A stretch of DNA of 64,000 nt from Nocardia aurea (GCF_003123685.1 NZ_QCYJ01000103.1:186001-250000); one strand, 5' to 3'. Shown: positions 36,038 through 44,281, numbered from the stretch's first letter. Numbers and translations are program-made. Notes: generated by a model from the letters alone, not told the origin.

Positions 36038-38827
36038 GTGGAGTACTGTCCGGTTGTGGTTGTCGATGGTGGAGCGAGGGCGGCGTTCGGCTTCAGCTAC
36101 CAGTACCTCGTGTCGGCGGTGTTCACGTTGCGAATTATGAGCGCCGACAGAGCATTCGTGGACAGGACTGTACTGTCGGTCGAGCCAGCAGCGTCAGGGG
36201 TAGACGGTGACCTGGACGATATCGTCGACTTCGCGATCGCGGTCGATGGCGTGGTTGTTCACCGTGTACAAGTGAAGGCATCGCGGGAGCCCATGGCTAA
36301 CGCTATGGGGCGTGCGGAAGTGCGGAAAGTGTTGCGCCGCCTCAGCGCTGGCACCGCACCGGAAACGTCGGTGTTGCTGACGAACCGGCCGCTGCGGCCA
36401 TCACTCGAGCGGACGTGTGCCGAACCGATCTCCGAGATCGACTACCCCGGCCAGTGGTTCTCGTGGGCCGACCAGACGGAGCCGGAGCTGCTCGGTGCCC
36501 GGATCTGTGTGGATTCTCGCAATGTCAATGAACTGGAACACGAGCTCGCGGCGCTGATCGCGGAGTTTCGCCGAGATCGCGCTCTCGGCCCGGGCGCGAC
36601 ATCATGTCGGCTGGTGGGCCCGATCGTGCGCCACCATATCGCCGACGCCGCGAGCGGCAGGCATCCCAGCGAGATAAGCGGGACCGACCTGGTGAAGATG
36701 CTATCGATGCCGGATCCGCAGATCGCCCACTTCGCAGGTGGATTCGACTGGGGAGTACCGATCGCATCGATCCCCAACGTGAAATCGACAGTGCCCAGAA
36801 TCGAGATACTCGACGACCTCGCCGCGGCCCTACATATCGGCGCCGATACTCGAGAACCGCTGGTCGGTGTCCTCACTGGACAGCCCGGCAGCGGGAAGAC
36901 AACTGTTGCCGTGGACTATTTCCACATCTACTACAACTGCTACGAGTTCACATGCTGGATCAACTGTCGAGATACAGACATGATCAGGCTCGACGTCGCT
37001 CGTCAGACGGCGCAGCTCACCAGCACAACCATAGCGCCGGAAGACGACGCCGCCGCTGCCTTCACCACGGCGTTGGCGCGCCACAGTGGACCGTGGCTGG
37101 TCGTCTTCGACGGCGTCGAGGACAGACACGACATCGACAAGTACCTCCCGAGTGTCGGACACGGGGCGGTAATCGTCACTTCGACGAACAGCCTGGGTTG
37201 GCGCCCGCATAAGCATGTCTTCAACGTCAAGACATTCACTGAGGCTGAGGCAATAGCGTGTTTCACTCAGTACGCGGGAATACCGCAGCACGAGATCGCG
37301 CGCATCGAGGGCGTTGTCACCGAAATCGTCGAGCGTCTCGGACGGATCCCGTTGGCGGTGAGCATGGCCGGGGTCTACTTCAGCAATGTCGAAGGCGACC
37401 TCGCCGAGCTTGCTCCCGACTACTTCCGAACCTTGGAAGCCCTTGAAGATAAACTCGCGGTGCCCGCACCCTACGATCGAACCCTCTTCGCAGCAGTCCA
37501 CCACGCGGTCAGCAATCTCGGCAAAAAGAGTGCCGCACCCTACGCCGACCTCGCGAAGACTACTCTGCGCCACAGTTCTCTACTGGCACCGGAATTGCTT
37601 CCGCTGAATTTCTTGATCGCCGCCTCGTCCGATCAAATAGTCGATCTGGCAAAGCCGCCGATACCCTGCGAGGCCGACCGAGCTGTCGCGCGGGGCCTGG
37701 TGAGCGTACTCAGAACGCAGACCATCGCGCACCGAATCCTGCACCTTGATGGCTACAGCCGATCGTCACCTGCCAGCGACACCATATCGATACATCCACT
37801 CGTTCACGAGATCCTTCGCACAATTCATCTCGGCGAGCTACCGCCGGGCGCATTTCAGCTCGAAGCAACGGTTCTGATGCACCATATGATCTCGTGGCTC
37901 AAATATATGCGTGCGCACGAGCAGTACTTCGCCCTGGAACAAGTTCGCGTTCATGCGTCTGCACTTTTCGATCTCATCGAGCAGCTCTCGCCACTTCCTC
38001 GGCTGATCGAGCCATACGATGCCACCTTCAAAACCGCGCTGGTACTGATGATGCTCCAACTGAGCACCTGTTACGCCTCGACCTCTCGCTTCGACAAATC
38101 GATCATGCTGGCGACGGAAGCCAGTCGGCGGGTACTGGTGCTCGACAAGCCCTACTCCCACGGAATCGCGACCATAGCCATGTCCGGGATCGTTGCCGAC
38201 CTGTCCGATGCGAAGGCACCGCCGGGCACAGTGGCCGCCGCCGCCCGGTTGCTTCTTCCGATGCTACGAGCCGCGGAGCACGATCCGAGTACCAGCTATA
38301 GCGCGGCCTCGTACGCGTTCGCCGCAGATTCGGCGCTGATGCTGAGCCGGACCGCCACCTACCGTGTATCCCGCCAGCTCCAGCAACTCGCCGCGCAGTT
38401 CCAGGAACTGGCAGCCCGCGATCCGCACCTTTCCGCCAGCGTTCACGGCCTGATCGCTCGCGTCAACGACCTCGCCGCCGACGGGCACTATCAGGAAATT
38501 CTCGACGACCTCTTGCCGCGACTAGCAGCAATCGACACATCGCCGTACGACCGCTACGTCCTCGTGGCACTCGAGGTGGTGGCCCGACTGCACACCGGTG
38601 ATTTCGACCGAGCGTTCGCGAAGATGGACGAGGTGCTCGCCATCGAATTGGTCGGCAACCACCTTATCGGCCCATTGCGCGCAGGGCTCATCAAGATCGC
38701 TCAAGCCGTTGTCGAGGTATCTGGAAGACCGGCCGCGCCCAGACGTCTGCGGGACTACTTCGGGTGCCTCTGTACACGCGTATCGGAACTCGACCGCGAC
38801 CTTTCGCGTAGCCTGACCGACTCGTGA
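36038..38827 (+). CDS. NLR-like STAND ATPase with predicted N-terminal nuclease, candidate anti-phage protein
   Basis: A 929-residue protein in three parts. Residues about 10-90 (GGARAAFGFSYQYLVSAVF; DLDDIVDFAIAVDG; VHRVQVKAS) resemble a Cap4/DUF4297 or PD-(D/E)XK nuclease with a D...QxK core. An NB-ARC-type STAND ATPase follows: P-loop TGQPGSGKTTVA near 281, Walker B WLVVFDGVED near 354, sensor AVIVTSTNSLGW, RLGRIPLAVSMAG near 431 and an MHD-like IHPLVHEIL near 586. The C-terminal third is helical repeats, the usual sensor. Bacterial STAND proteins of this plan (Avs, bNACHT) detect phage proteins and trigger a nuclease. The GTG start is uncertain; GTG 36056 is an alternative. It stands alone among mobile-element remnants. 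Confidence 0.8.
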   Translation: MEYCPVVVVDGGARAAFGFSYQYLVSAVFTLRIMSADRAFVDRTVLSVEPAASGVDGDLDDIVDFAIAVDGVVVHRVQVKASREPMANAMGRAEVRKVLRRLSAGTAPETSVLLTNRPLRPSLERTCAEPISEIDYPGQWFSWADQTEPELLGARICVDSRNVNELEHELAALIAEFRRDRALGPGATSCRLVGPIVRHHIADAASGRHPSEISGTDLVKMLSMPDPQIAHFAGGFDWGVPIASIPNVKSTVPRIEILDDLAAALHIGADTREPLVGVLTGQPGSGKTTVAVDYFHIYYNCYEFTCWINCRDTDMIRLDVARQTAQLTSTTIAPEDDAAAAFTTALARHSGPWLVVFDGVEDRHDIDKYLPSVGHGAVIVTSTNSLGWRPHKHVFNVKTFTEAEAIACFTQYAGIPQHEIARIEGVVTEIVERLGRIPLAVSMAGVYFSNVEGDLAELAPDYFRTLEALEDKLAVPAPYDRTLFAAVHHAVSNLGKKSAAPYADLAKTTLRHSSLLAPELLPLNFLIAASSDQIVDLAKPPIPCEADRAVARGLVSVLRTQTIAHRILHLDGYSRSSPASDTISIHPLVHEILRTIHLGELPPGAFQLEATVLMHHMISWLKYMRAHEQYFALEQVRVHASALFDLIEQLSPLPRLIEPYDATFKTALVLMMLQLSTCYASTSRFDKSIMLATEASRRVLVLDKPYSHGIATIAMSGIVADLSDAKAPPGTVAAAARLLLPMLRAAEHDPSTSYSAASYAFAADSALMLSRTATYRVSRQLQQLAAQFQELAARDPHLSASVHGLIARVNDLAADGHYQEILDDLLPRLAAIDTSPYDRYVLVALEVVARLHTGDFDRAFAKMDEVLAIELVGNHLIGPLRAGLIKIAQAVVEVSGRPAAPRRLRDYFGCLCTRVSELDRDLSRSLTDS

Positions 38828-39117
38828 GCATGCTCGAGGCAGCGGGACGGACTGCCGGGACTGCCGCGGGCGATCTTGCGCTGGAAATCGGCGGCGATCC
38901 ACCAGAGATCCGACGACATATCGCCGAGCGCGACCGGACAGCGGATCTGCCGCATGTCGACAGGTAGCCCGGTCTGGGCCTCGACTTCCCCGCGCCCTCC
39001 ACTCGGCACGAACTCCAGGTCCAAACAGTGACGCCGGGCGAGCTCGACGACCTCTCGATTACGCAGCCCCACCTGGACCGCCTGGTCCCATATCCGCTCA
39101 GAAGACGAATCCGTCAT
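38755..39117 (-). CDS. Hypothetical protein converging on the STAND gene
   Basis: A 120-residue frame reading SSSERIWDQAVQVGLRNREV, then VELARRHCLDLEFVPSGGRG and SDLWWIAADFQRKIARG. The first 95 residues look protein-like, whereas the last 25 run antisense over the end of the STAND gene (73 bases) and are Arg/Ser-rich, so the natural stop may have been lost. A short inverted repeat (39124-39147) lies just upstream and could be its operator. No family is recognised. Confidence 0.4.
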   Translation of the reverse strand: MTDSSSERIWDQAVQVGLRNREVVELARRHCLDLEFVPSGGRGEVEAQTGLPVDMRQIRCPVALGDMSSDLWWIAADFQRKIARGSPGSPSRCLEHAHESVRLRERSRSSSDTRVQRHPK

Positions 39118-39123
39118 CTCGCC

Positions 39124-39147
39124 ATTGTCGGCAAACGCACCGACAAT
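39124..39147. repeat. Short inverted repeat ATTGTCGG/CCGACAAT
   Basis: A perfect eight-base inverted repeat with an eight-base spacer lies seven bases before the start of the minus-strand hypothetical gene. It may be an operator. Confidence 0.35.
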
Positions 39148-39672
39148 CCCGAATCAGCTTGTGCGCACCGGTGGTGATCAAGGGCTCATCAGCGAGCGGC
39201 GCGCATCGCTCGCCTCCCTCTGCGACGCCGTGGGGCTGCCCGTAGGCCAGGCGCAACGCGCTCCCGGCACATGCGGTCTCGCCCATTGCCACGCCGGTGC
39301 CAGCCACAACTACACCAGCACCCCGTGCGCCACACCAGGGTGATTCGCTACCCCAGCAACACCAGAACGGGCTATCGGAGGTGGTCGGGGTCCTCTCTCG
39401 CAATGGGTCGGCGTCCGCATCGAACGTGCCAGCACCGACCCCGGACGAGGCACCGGAAACCGGGTGAGCGCGACCTCCGAGACGGGCTCGATCAGCACAC
39501 AGCCGTCCTCGGCGTAGTCGACATCCGGAACATCCACACACCGCGTGCACCTTTCCGCGCCGGCCGGAGCCATGGGGTAGGCGGGACGAGTAGCCTCGTC
39601 GGGTGTCAGACGAATGAACGACAGAGCCGCGATTCCGAGTGTAAGTACCTGCGGCGCTGTGAGAATCGCGCT

Positions 39673-40287
39673 ATGCGAATCGACAGCCGCCAGCGGCAAA
39701 CACGCGAATCGACAGCTAGCATCACTCGCTGCCTGCTCGCGACAGGCCTGGGAGCGGCAGCAGTCTCTGTCGCAGGTTGTTCCTCACCTGCGACAGAGAC
39801 TGTCCCGGCCGTGCCGTCCATGACCTCGCCTGCGGCGCAATCGCCAGACGGGCTCGTCCCGGGGACGGCGGTCGTGACGATCACCGGAGGCGACGAGACT
39901 CCGACGACATGGAGTCTTCGCCAGTACGGCGGGATCTCCTACGACACGGACTCGACAGCCTTCTACTACATGTCGTTCCTCGATAATCCTGATCGGCCAC
40001 GGGACAGCGCCCGGGAGCAGTACCTCGATATCGGCCTGGACAACGAGCGGCAACCTTCTCTCGGGGAAACGCCCGGCAAGATCAAGATCAGCGTGCCACC
40101 GTCGAAGTACTACAAGAGCGAAATCGCGGGTAGTTGCACCATTGCCATCACCGCGATCGACGACATTGCGCGACGGGGCACGTTCTCCTGTACTGGGCTC
40201 GGGGGCCGCGATTCGAACTCCGGCGCACCCAACGGGAAGACCGTCAACTTGGTGGGTGCCTTTGCCTACAAACGGACTCGTTCTTGA
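39673..40287 (+). CDS. Lipoprotein of unknown function
   Basis: A 204-residue protein with a bacterial lipoprotein signal: Arg-rich start, hydrophobic CLLATGLGAAAVSVA and lipobox VAGC, so the Cys near residue 38 would be lipidated after export. The mature part is beta-rich (AVVTITGGDETPTTWSLRQY; GKIKISVPPSKYYKS; RGTFSCTGLGG) with two further Cys that may pair. It resembles small LpqH-like actinobacterial lipoproteins only in general form. The sequence across the lipobox is a 17-base perfect inverted repeat. Confidence 0.7.
   Translation: MRIDSRQRQTRESTASITRCLLATGLGAAAVSVAGCSSPATETVPAVPSMTSPAAQSPDGLVPGTAVVTITGGDETPTTWSLRQYGGISYDTDSTAFYYMSFLDNPDRPRDSAREQYLDIGLDNERQPSLGETPGKIKISVPPSKYYKSEIAGSCTIAITAIDDIARRGTFSCTGLGGRDSNSGAPNGKTVNLVGAFAYKRTRS
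39761..39802. repeat. 17-base perfect inverted repeat inside the lipoprotein coding region
   Basis: Bases 39761-39777 are the exact reverse complement of 39786-39802, with an eight-base loop. The repeat spans the lipobox codons of the lipoprotein. In RNA it would be a very stable hairpin about 90 bases after the start codon. Confidence 0.7.
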
Positions 40288-40959
40288 CCCCGGATGGCCG
40301 GACTGACTCGAAGGAGATACCGGTGTTCTTCAATCCTCCCCCGAACTGGCAGCTCGGTCTTGGTGCCGGGGGTGGAGCGGTCCTCCTCGGCGGTCGTGTG
40401 CGTAATGGCCGCGCCCCTTCGGATTTGAACCCTCATGAACCGGTCTGCCCATGCGTGGAAGTGCCGTCCGCGTGAACAGCTCGAGGGTTCCGTCGTCGGG
40501 CTGGAAGAATTTAATAGCGGAATATTTGCTGTCACCGAAATCTATCGGCGTGGCGGTGGAACGACGCGCCGAAGATGCTTCGGCGAGGCACTGACTAACT
40601 CGATTGCGCCGGATCCATTCTGAATCGACTCTGTGCGACGAAATGTGCATGTCGCCACCTGCCCGCAATGCCGGAAGCCGCCCTGGCCGTCTCACCAAAA
40701 TCTCACACTTTTGGCTAGAATCGACCGGTCTTTTCGGGAAGTGTTGGGAAGTGTGCGAACCGTCAAAGGTCCTTAATTTCAGTACTTTTCGGTGCTATCG
40801 AGACCTGTCCGGAAAACTAGAACCTGTGTCAGGTGAGCGTCCGTTCGGATTTCGAAAGAACACATTGCTGTGTGCCGACGGTTGATCAATCTCGTTGGGC
40901 CTTTCCGGGCCAGCGACTGAACATCGTGCGCTGTTCCAGCCCGCTCTCATGCGGGGAGA
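40288..40959. other. Non-coding stretch, no gene recognised
   Basis: About 670 bases between the lipoprotein and the integrase hold only weak frames. The stretch near 40640-40870 is more AT-rich than its surroundings. Sequence near 40410-40430 resembles a reversed tRNA T-arm but does not fold into a tRNA. Confidence 0.45.
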
Positions 40960-42234
40960 TTACGGATTGCGCTGGTCAGCGTCCGTCTTGTCGGTAGCCT
41001 TCGCCAGTTCCGAGATGTTGGTGGCGAGTTTCTTCGCTCGTCCGGCGGCGATCTTTTGGTACCGCATGGCCGCTTGGGGTGTCTTGTGTCGGAGTCGTTC
41101 CATGACTTCGGGGAGTGTTCCTCCGGCTTGTGCGGCAACGGTTCCGCCGGTGTGTCGTTGTTCGCCGGGGCGGAAGTCGGGTCGACCGATTGCTGCGCAG
41201 GCTTTGTTGAAGATACGTCGGTAGACCCACTCGCGCATGGTCTCGCCAGTCGCTGGATCCGGGAAGAGAAGTGAGTCTGCGGCGGGGGCGACGTGTCGTT
41301 CGAGGTGTCGGCGGATTGCGGGGCGTATGTGGTCGGGAAGCACGACGTCGCCGTCGGAACCCGCTTTGGGTCGGTCGATGACGATTTCGCCGTTGCGGTA
41401 GGTCGCGGCGAATGCGACGGTCATTACCGAGCAGTCCGCGTTGAGGTTGCGGCGGCGCAGTTCGAACGTTTCCGAGGGACGCAAGCCGCACCACGCCGCC
41501 AGTAGGACAGACGCGGATAACTCCGGAGGCATAGCCGTGGCGAGTGCGTCGATTTCGGCGGGCGCCAGTACGGTGGCGTCGTGGGCGGGCTGGACTGCCG
41601 TGGCGCCTTTGATTCGGCAGGGATTCTTGTCGATAAGCCCATCGTCGACGGCGACGTTGCACACCATGCGTAGGACTTCGTACGCCCGCGCCCGTGTGGT
41701 GGGGACATCGGCGCTGTTCGTCCCACTGCTCTTGGATTTTCGGCCCTGGGGGCGAACGCGGGAGACGCTGCTGTACCAGTCGCGGACCATCTCCAGGGTG
41801 ATGTCGGCGACCGGGGTCGCGCCGAAGGTGGGATTGATGTGTTCTCGCAGTAGGTAGTTGTAGGAGTCGACGGTGCGACGTGCGAGTGGTTTACCTCTGC
41901 GTGATACGCGGGTCGCGACGACCTTTTCGGCGTACTGGCGGAATAGCACATCGGCTTGCTGCTGCTCGGCCGTAAGTGCGGCGGCGCGCGCAGCGGGGGA
42001 GGCCCAGATCTCGAGGTCGATGAGCTTGCGCTCCTCGGCGATCCAGCCTTCCGCGCGCCCCTTCGTATCGAACGTATCGAGCGCTTTGTGAGTTTGGAGA
42101 TCGGGTCCGAGATATGACGCTTGCCAGCGTCCCGACGGAAGTTGCCGGATCCGCCCGAAGCTACGGCGCGGTGCCCGTCGCTTTGGCTTCCTGGTGGTGG
42201 ATTTCACTGGTCCTCCCTCGGGTTTCGCGTGCAA
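40960..42234 (-). CDS. Phage-type site-specific tyrosine integrase
   Basis: A 424-residue integrase. An N-terminal AP2-like arm-binding part (GRIRQLPSGRWQASYLGPD) and a SAM-like core-binding domain (RRTVDSYNYLLREHINPTFG) lead to the catalytic domain: Arg in WCGLRPSETFELR, second box GEQRHTGGT and Tyr in AAMRYQKIA. The second-box His of the usual HxLRH is replaced (GEQRH), though the Arg and following His remain. Its start lies 125 bases from a tRNA 3'-end remnant, the typical attachment-site arrangement, so it probably inserted an element at that tRNA. Confidence 0.88.
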   Translation of the reverse strand: MHAKPEGGPVKSTTRKPKRRAPRRSFGRIRQLPSGRWQASYLGPDLQTHKALDTFDTKGRAEGWIAEERKLIDLEIWASPAARAAALTAEQQQADVLFRQYAEKVVATRVSRRGKPLARRTVDSYNYLLREHINPTFGATPVADITLEMVRDWYSSVSRVRPQGRKSKSSGTNSADVPTTRARAYEVLRMVCNVAVDDGLIDKNPCRIKGATAVQPAHDATVLAPAEIDALATAMPPELSASVLLAAWCGLRPSETFELRRRNLNADCSVMTVAFAATYRNGEIVIDRPKAGSDGDVVLPDHIRPAIRRHLERHVAPAADSLLFPDPATGETMREWVYRRIFNKACAAIGRPDFRPGEQRHTGGTVAAQAGGTLPEVMERLRHKTPQAAMRYQKIAAGRAKKLATNISELAKATDKTDADQRNP

Positions 42235-42358
42235 TATACGTGCAATAACTCAGCCTATTTCTGCATATGCCTGCTGCTGTCTGCAACTCGGATGCGCATC
42301 AAATAGCCTGGTAGAGACCATTTTAGAGCAGTTCAGGGAACAATCGAGGATGATTGTG

Positions 42359-42388
42359 TCGCTGGTTCGAAACCAGCTGGGACCACCA
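42359..42388 (+). repeat. tRNA 3'-end remnant, probable integration (att) site
   Basis: The sequence has a perfect T-arm (GCTGG TTCGAAA CCAGC) followed by TGGGACC, a discriminator A and an encoded CCA. A matching 5' acceptor (GGTCCCA) and cloverleaf are absent upstream, so only the 3' end is present. Integrases commonly recombine at tRNA 3' ends, leaving such a copy at one element end. The intact tRNA is not in this window. Confidence 0.7.
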
Positions 42389-42397
42389 GAGGAAATA

Positions 42398-42437
42398 GCC
42401 CCTGATCAGCGCTTAGCTGAATCGGGGGTTTTCTTTG
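42398..42437 (+). terminator. Terminator following the tRNA remnant
   Basis: CCCC-GAT-CAGC pairs with GCTG-ATC-GGGG around loop GCTTA, with single-base bulges, and is followed by GTTTTCTTT. It is a classical tRNA-gene terminator and supports the remnant being the original chromosomal tRNA end. Confidence 0.7.
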
Positions 42438-42636
42438 TTTGGGGCGCTGCACCCTAAACTGCACCCTACGGGAGATTTTCGGAATGGCAGTCCGGCCGGG
42501 GCGGCGCTCTCAGTGAGTGAAAAGTTGCAGCGGAATATGTGACTAGCGACACATGCCACTGTGAACCGGACAACCACCGGACGCCCACCTCGCCTCCGCT
42601 GTGCGCGTTGGAGTGCACGGTGGAGGATCGGGAACC

Positions 42637-42957
42637 ATGACGAAGCACCCCGTCACGGAGCCGCGCATCCCGCTGGCAACTCCTCGAGAATACTGCGATC
42701 ACGTCGGAATCACGCTCTCGCAGGCCGCTCAGATGCGATACCTCGGCACCGGCCCGGAATTCATCAAAATCGGCCGTCGCGTGCGGTACCGCTGGGAAGC
42801 GATCGAGGTATGGCTCGAGGAGCGGACGCGCAAATCGACTGGTGACGATCGGCGACCGGCGTCGACGACGCCGCCCGCGGGCGGCGCGAAGCCGGACCCA
42901 TGGGGACTCACTCGCACCAGTCGCCGTCGGGCCAACCGTCGAGCAGGTGTGGCATGA
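42637..42957 (+). CDS. Excisionase-like HTH DNA-binding protein
   Basis: A 106-residue protein with GGAGG before its ATG. Residues 10-65 form a MerR/excisionase-type winged helix: TPREYCDHVGITLSQAAQMR, then YLGTGPEFIKIGRRVRYRWE and AIEVWLEE. The tail is Arg/Pro-rich. It diverges from the integrase across the tRNA remnant, as xis genes often do. Its stop overlaps the next start by four bases. It could be a recombination directionality factor or a replication-initiation regulator. Confidence 0.7.
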   Translation: MTKHPVTEPRIPLATPREYCDHVGITLSQAAQMRYLGTGPEFIKIGRRVRYRWEAIEVWLEERTRKSTGDDRRPASTTPPAGGAKPDPWGLTRTSRRRANRRAGVA

Positions 42958-43040
42958 CCCGCTACGTCGACACCGAGCGATGTCGGCGCGAACGCGACGA
43001 ATGGGTCGCGAAGCCGATACTGCCACCAGAGGCGTCATGA
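42954..43040 (+). CDS. 28-residue small protein in an overlapping gene chain
   Basis: An ATG within the stop of the upstream gene (ATGA) opens a 28-codon frame whose stop overlaps the next ATG the same way (ATGA at 43037). Key residues are an acidic/basic first half (DTERCRRERDEW) and a Pro-rich end. The double four-base overlap strongly suggests coupled translation of all three genes. No family is recognised. Confidence 0.55.
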   Translation: MTRYVDTERCRRERDEWVAKPILPPEAS

Positions 43041-44281
43041 GCGCGGCTAAGCGCGAGCCCGTCTACTACGACGGCGTCCCCATCGACCGTGATTGGTTCG
43101 ACGAGCAGATCTCGCACTACATCCCCGGTTGCGCGGATGACGCGATCCGGCTGATGCGGGCGTACGACCTGATGGATTTGAAGCGCGCCGCCGAGCAACG
43201 GAACGCATTGCGTGCTGCCGACGGACCGGCCGTGAGCGCGCCGATCGTCAGCCCCTGTGTACGGATCCGATACTCGAGGCTGGAAGCTGCCGCACAGCTT
43301 TCGATCTCCGTAAGCACACTCGACCGACTTCGCCGGACCGGGCGCCTCATCGCTCGCACCGACGGCGGGCGTGTGTTCTTCGACTCCGCCGAACTGGAGT
43401 CCTATGCCAAGTCTTGCCCTGCCGAAGGAAGGTGATGATGCCCATCGGCCGCCCGCCGACCCATCGCGCCGTGAAGCAGGGCGCGGGGCCCCGTCACCAT
43501 AGACGGCCTGCTCGGCCAGTATGGCGAACATCTTTTCGTAGAGGGCGATCTCGCGCGGCTGCGTCACGGTCAGCTCGGCCGAGACGGTCTCGATCTGGAC
43601 CATCCGAGCGTCGAACACAGCGAAGCCGGGCGCGACCGGGCCTTCGTACTTCGCCGACGAGGGCACGATCCCCAGCACCACGCGCGGCAGGCCCATCACG
43701 GCGAGCGCGCGGTCGAGCTGGCCGTACATCACCTCGTCGTCGCCAACGGTCGTGTGTAGCGCCTGCTCGGCGACGAGGAAGTGGAACCGGTGCTTTCCGT
43801 GGTATAGCACGCGCTGGCGCTCGATGCGGGCGGCTGTGGCTTCGGCGAGGTCGTCGGGTGTGCCGTAGAAGGCATGGCAGGCGTTCAGAATCGCCGTGAC
43901 GTAGTCGGGGGTCTGGAGAAGGCCAGGGAAGATCCCCGGCTCATACCAGCGCATCAACGACGCTTCGCCCTCCAGCTTCGCCGCGAGCTTCTGACGGCGT
44001 CGCGTGCCGGTGGCGAGGATGCGCCGCCATTCGATATACGCGGCCTCGAGGTTGCGCAGAGTCGCGATCAGGTCGGCGAGATGGTCGCCAGATCTGGTGA
44101 GCTCGCACCAGGTTCGCAGATCGGCCTCGCTCGGCGTCTGCTTGCCGTTCTCGATCTTCGACACCTTGGACTCGTGCCAGCCCGCGAGGCTCGCGAGCGC
44201 GCGCCCGGTGATGTCTGCGTCACGACGAAGTTCTCGGAGCCTGAGCCCGAGAGCCTCGCGTGCTTCGTGGGCGGCCGTCAC
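42962..44281 (-). CDS. XRE-family regulator with DUF5753, C-terminus extended
   Basis: A 439-residue frame from GTG 44281. The XRE helix-turn-helix (LRLRELRRDADITGRALASL; HESKVSKIENGKQTP) is followed by a DUF5753 sensor (MRWYEPGIFPGLLQTPDYVT; IETVSAELTVTQPREIALYE). The family normally ends near residue 280, after KMFAILAEQAVYG. Here no stop occurs, and the frame runs 160 further residues antisense over two plus-strand genes, so the native stop is probably lost. Usual partners are small DUF397 or DUF6879 proteins; a DUF6879 gene lies directly upstream with a GTGA overlap. Confidence 0.75.
   Translation of the reverse strand: MTAAHEAREALGLRLRELRRDADITGRALASLAGWHESKVSKIENGKQTPSEADLRTWCELTRSGDHLADLIATLRNLEAAYIEWRRILATGTRRRQKLAAKLEGEASLMRWYEPGIFPGLLQTPDYVTAILNACHAFYGTPDDLAEATAARIERQRVLYHGKHRFHFLVAEQALHTTVGDDEVMYGQLDRALAVMGLPRVVLGIVPSSAKYEGPVAPGFAVFDARMVQIETVSAELTVTQPREIALYEKMFAILAEQAVYGDGAPRPASRRDGSAGGRWASSPSFGRARLGIGLQFGGVEEHTPAVGASDEAPGPAKSVECAYGDRKLCGSFQPRVSDPYTGADDRRAHGRSVGSTQCVPLLGGALQIHQVVRPHQPDRVIRATGDVVRDLLVEPITVDGDAVVVDGLALSRAHDASGGSIGFATHSSRSRRHRSVST
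43037..43435 (+). CDS. HTH-domain small protein
   Basis: A 132-residue protein. The C-terminal part, YSRLEAAAQLSISVSTLDRL with RRTGRLIARTDGGRVFFDSA and ELESYAKS, is a MerR/excisionase-like winged helix. The N-terminal part (VYYDGVPIDRDWFDEQISHY; IRLMRAYDLMDLKRAAEQRN) is helical. It is the third gene in the coupled chain. It is covered on the other strand by the extended XRE frame. Confidence 0.65.
   Translation: MSAAKREPVYYDGVPIDRDWFDEQISHYIPGCADDAIRLMRAYDLMDLKRAAEQRNALRAADGPAVSAPIVSPCVRIRYSRLEAAAQLSISVSTLDRLRRTGRLIARTDGGRVFFDSAELESYAKSCPAEGR

Noticed and set aside
39098..39699. Minus-strand frames of 129-150 residues before the lipoprotein gene
   Set aside because: They overlap the lipoprotein promoter and each other, are Cys/Arg/Gly-rich and lack ribosome sites.
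40405..40440. Minus-strand tRNA-like T-arm with GGTTCAAATCC
   Set aside because: The stem does not pair fully and no acceptor, D-arm or anticodon arm can be folded around it.
40604..40885. 93-residue plus-strand frame in the gap before the integrase
   Set aside because: Composition is unremarkable, no ribosome site or family resemblance is seen, and base composition suggests non-coding DNA.
42296..42388. Complete tRNA ending at 42388
   Set aside because: A D-arm-like GGTAGAG and a small hairpin lie upstream, but the 5' strand does not pair with the acceptor TGGGACC and the hairpin loop has six bases; only the 3' end is convincing.
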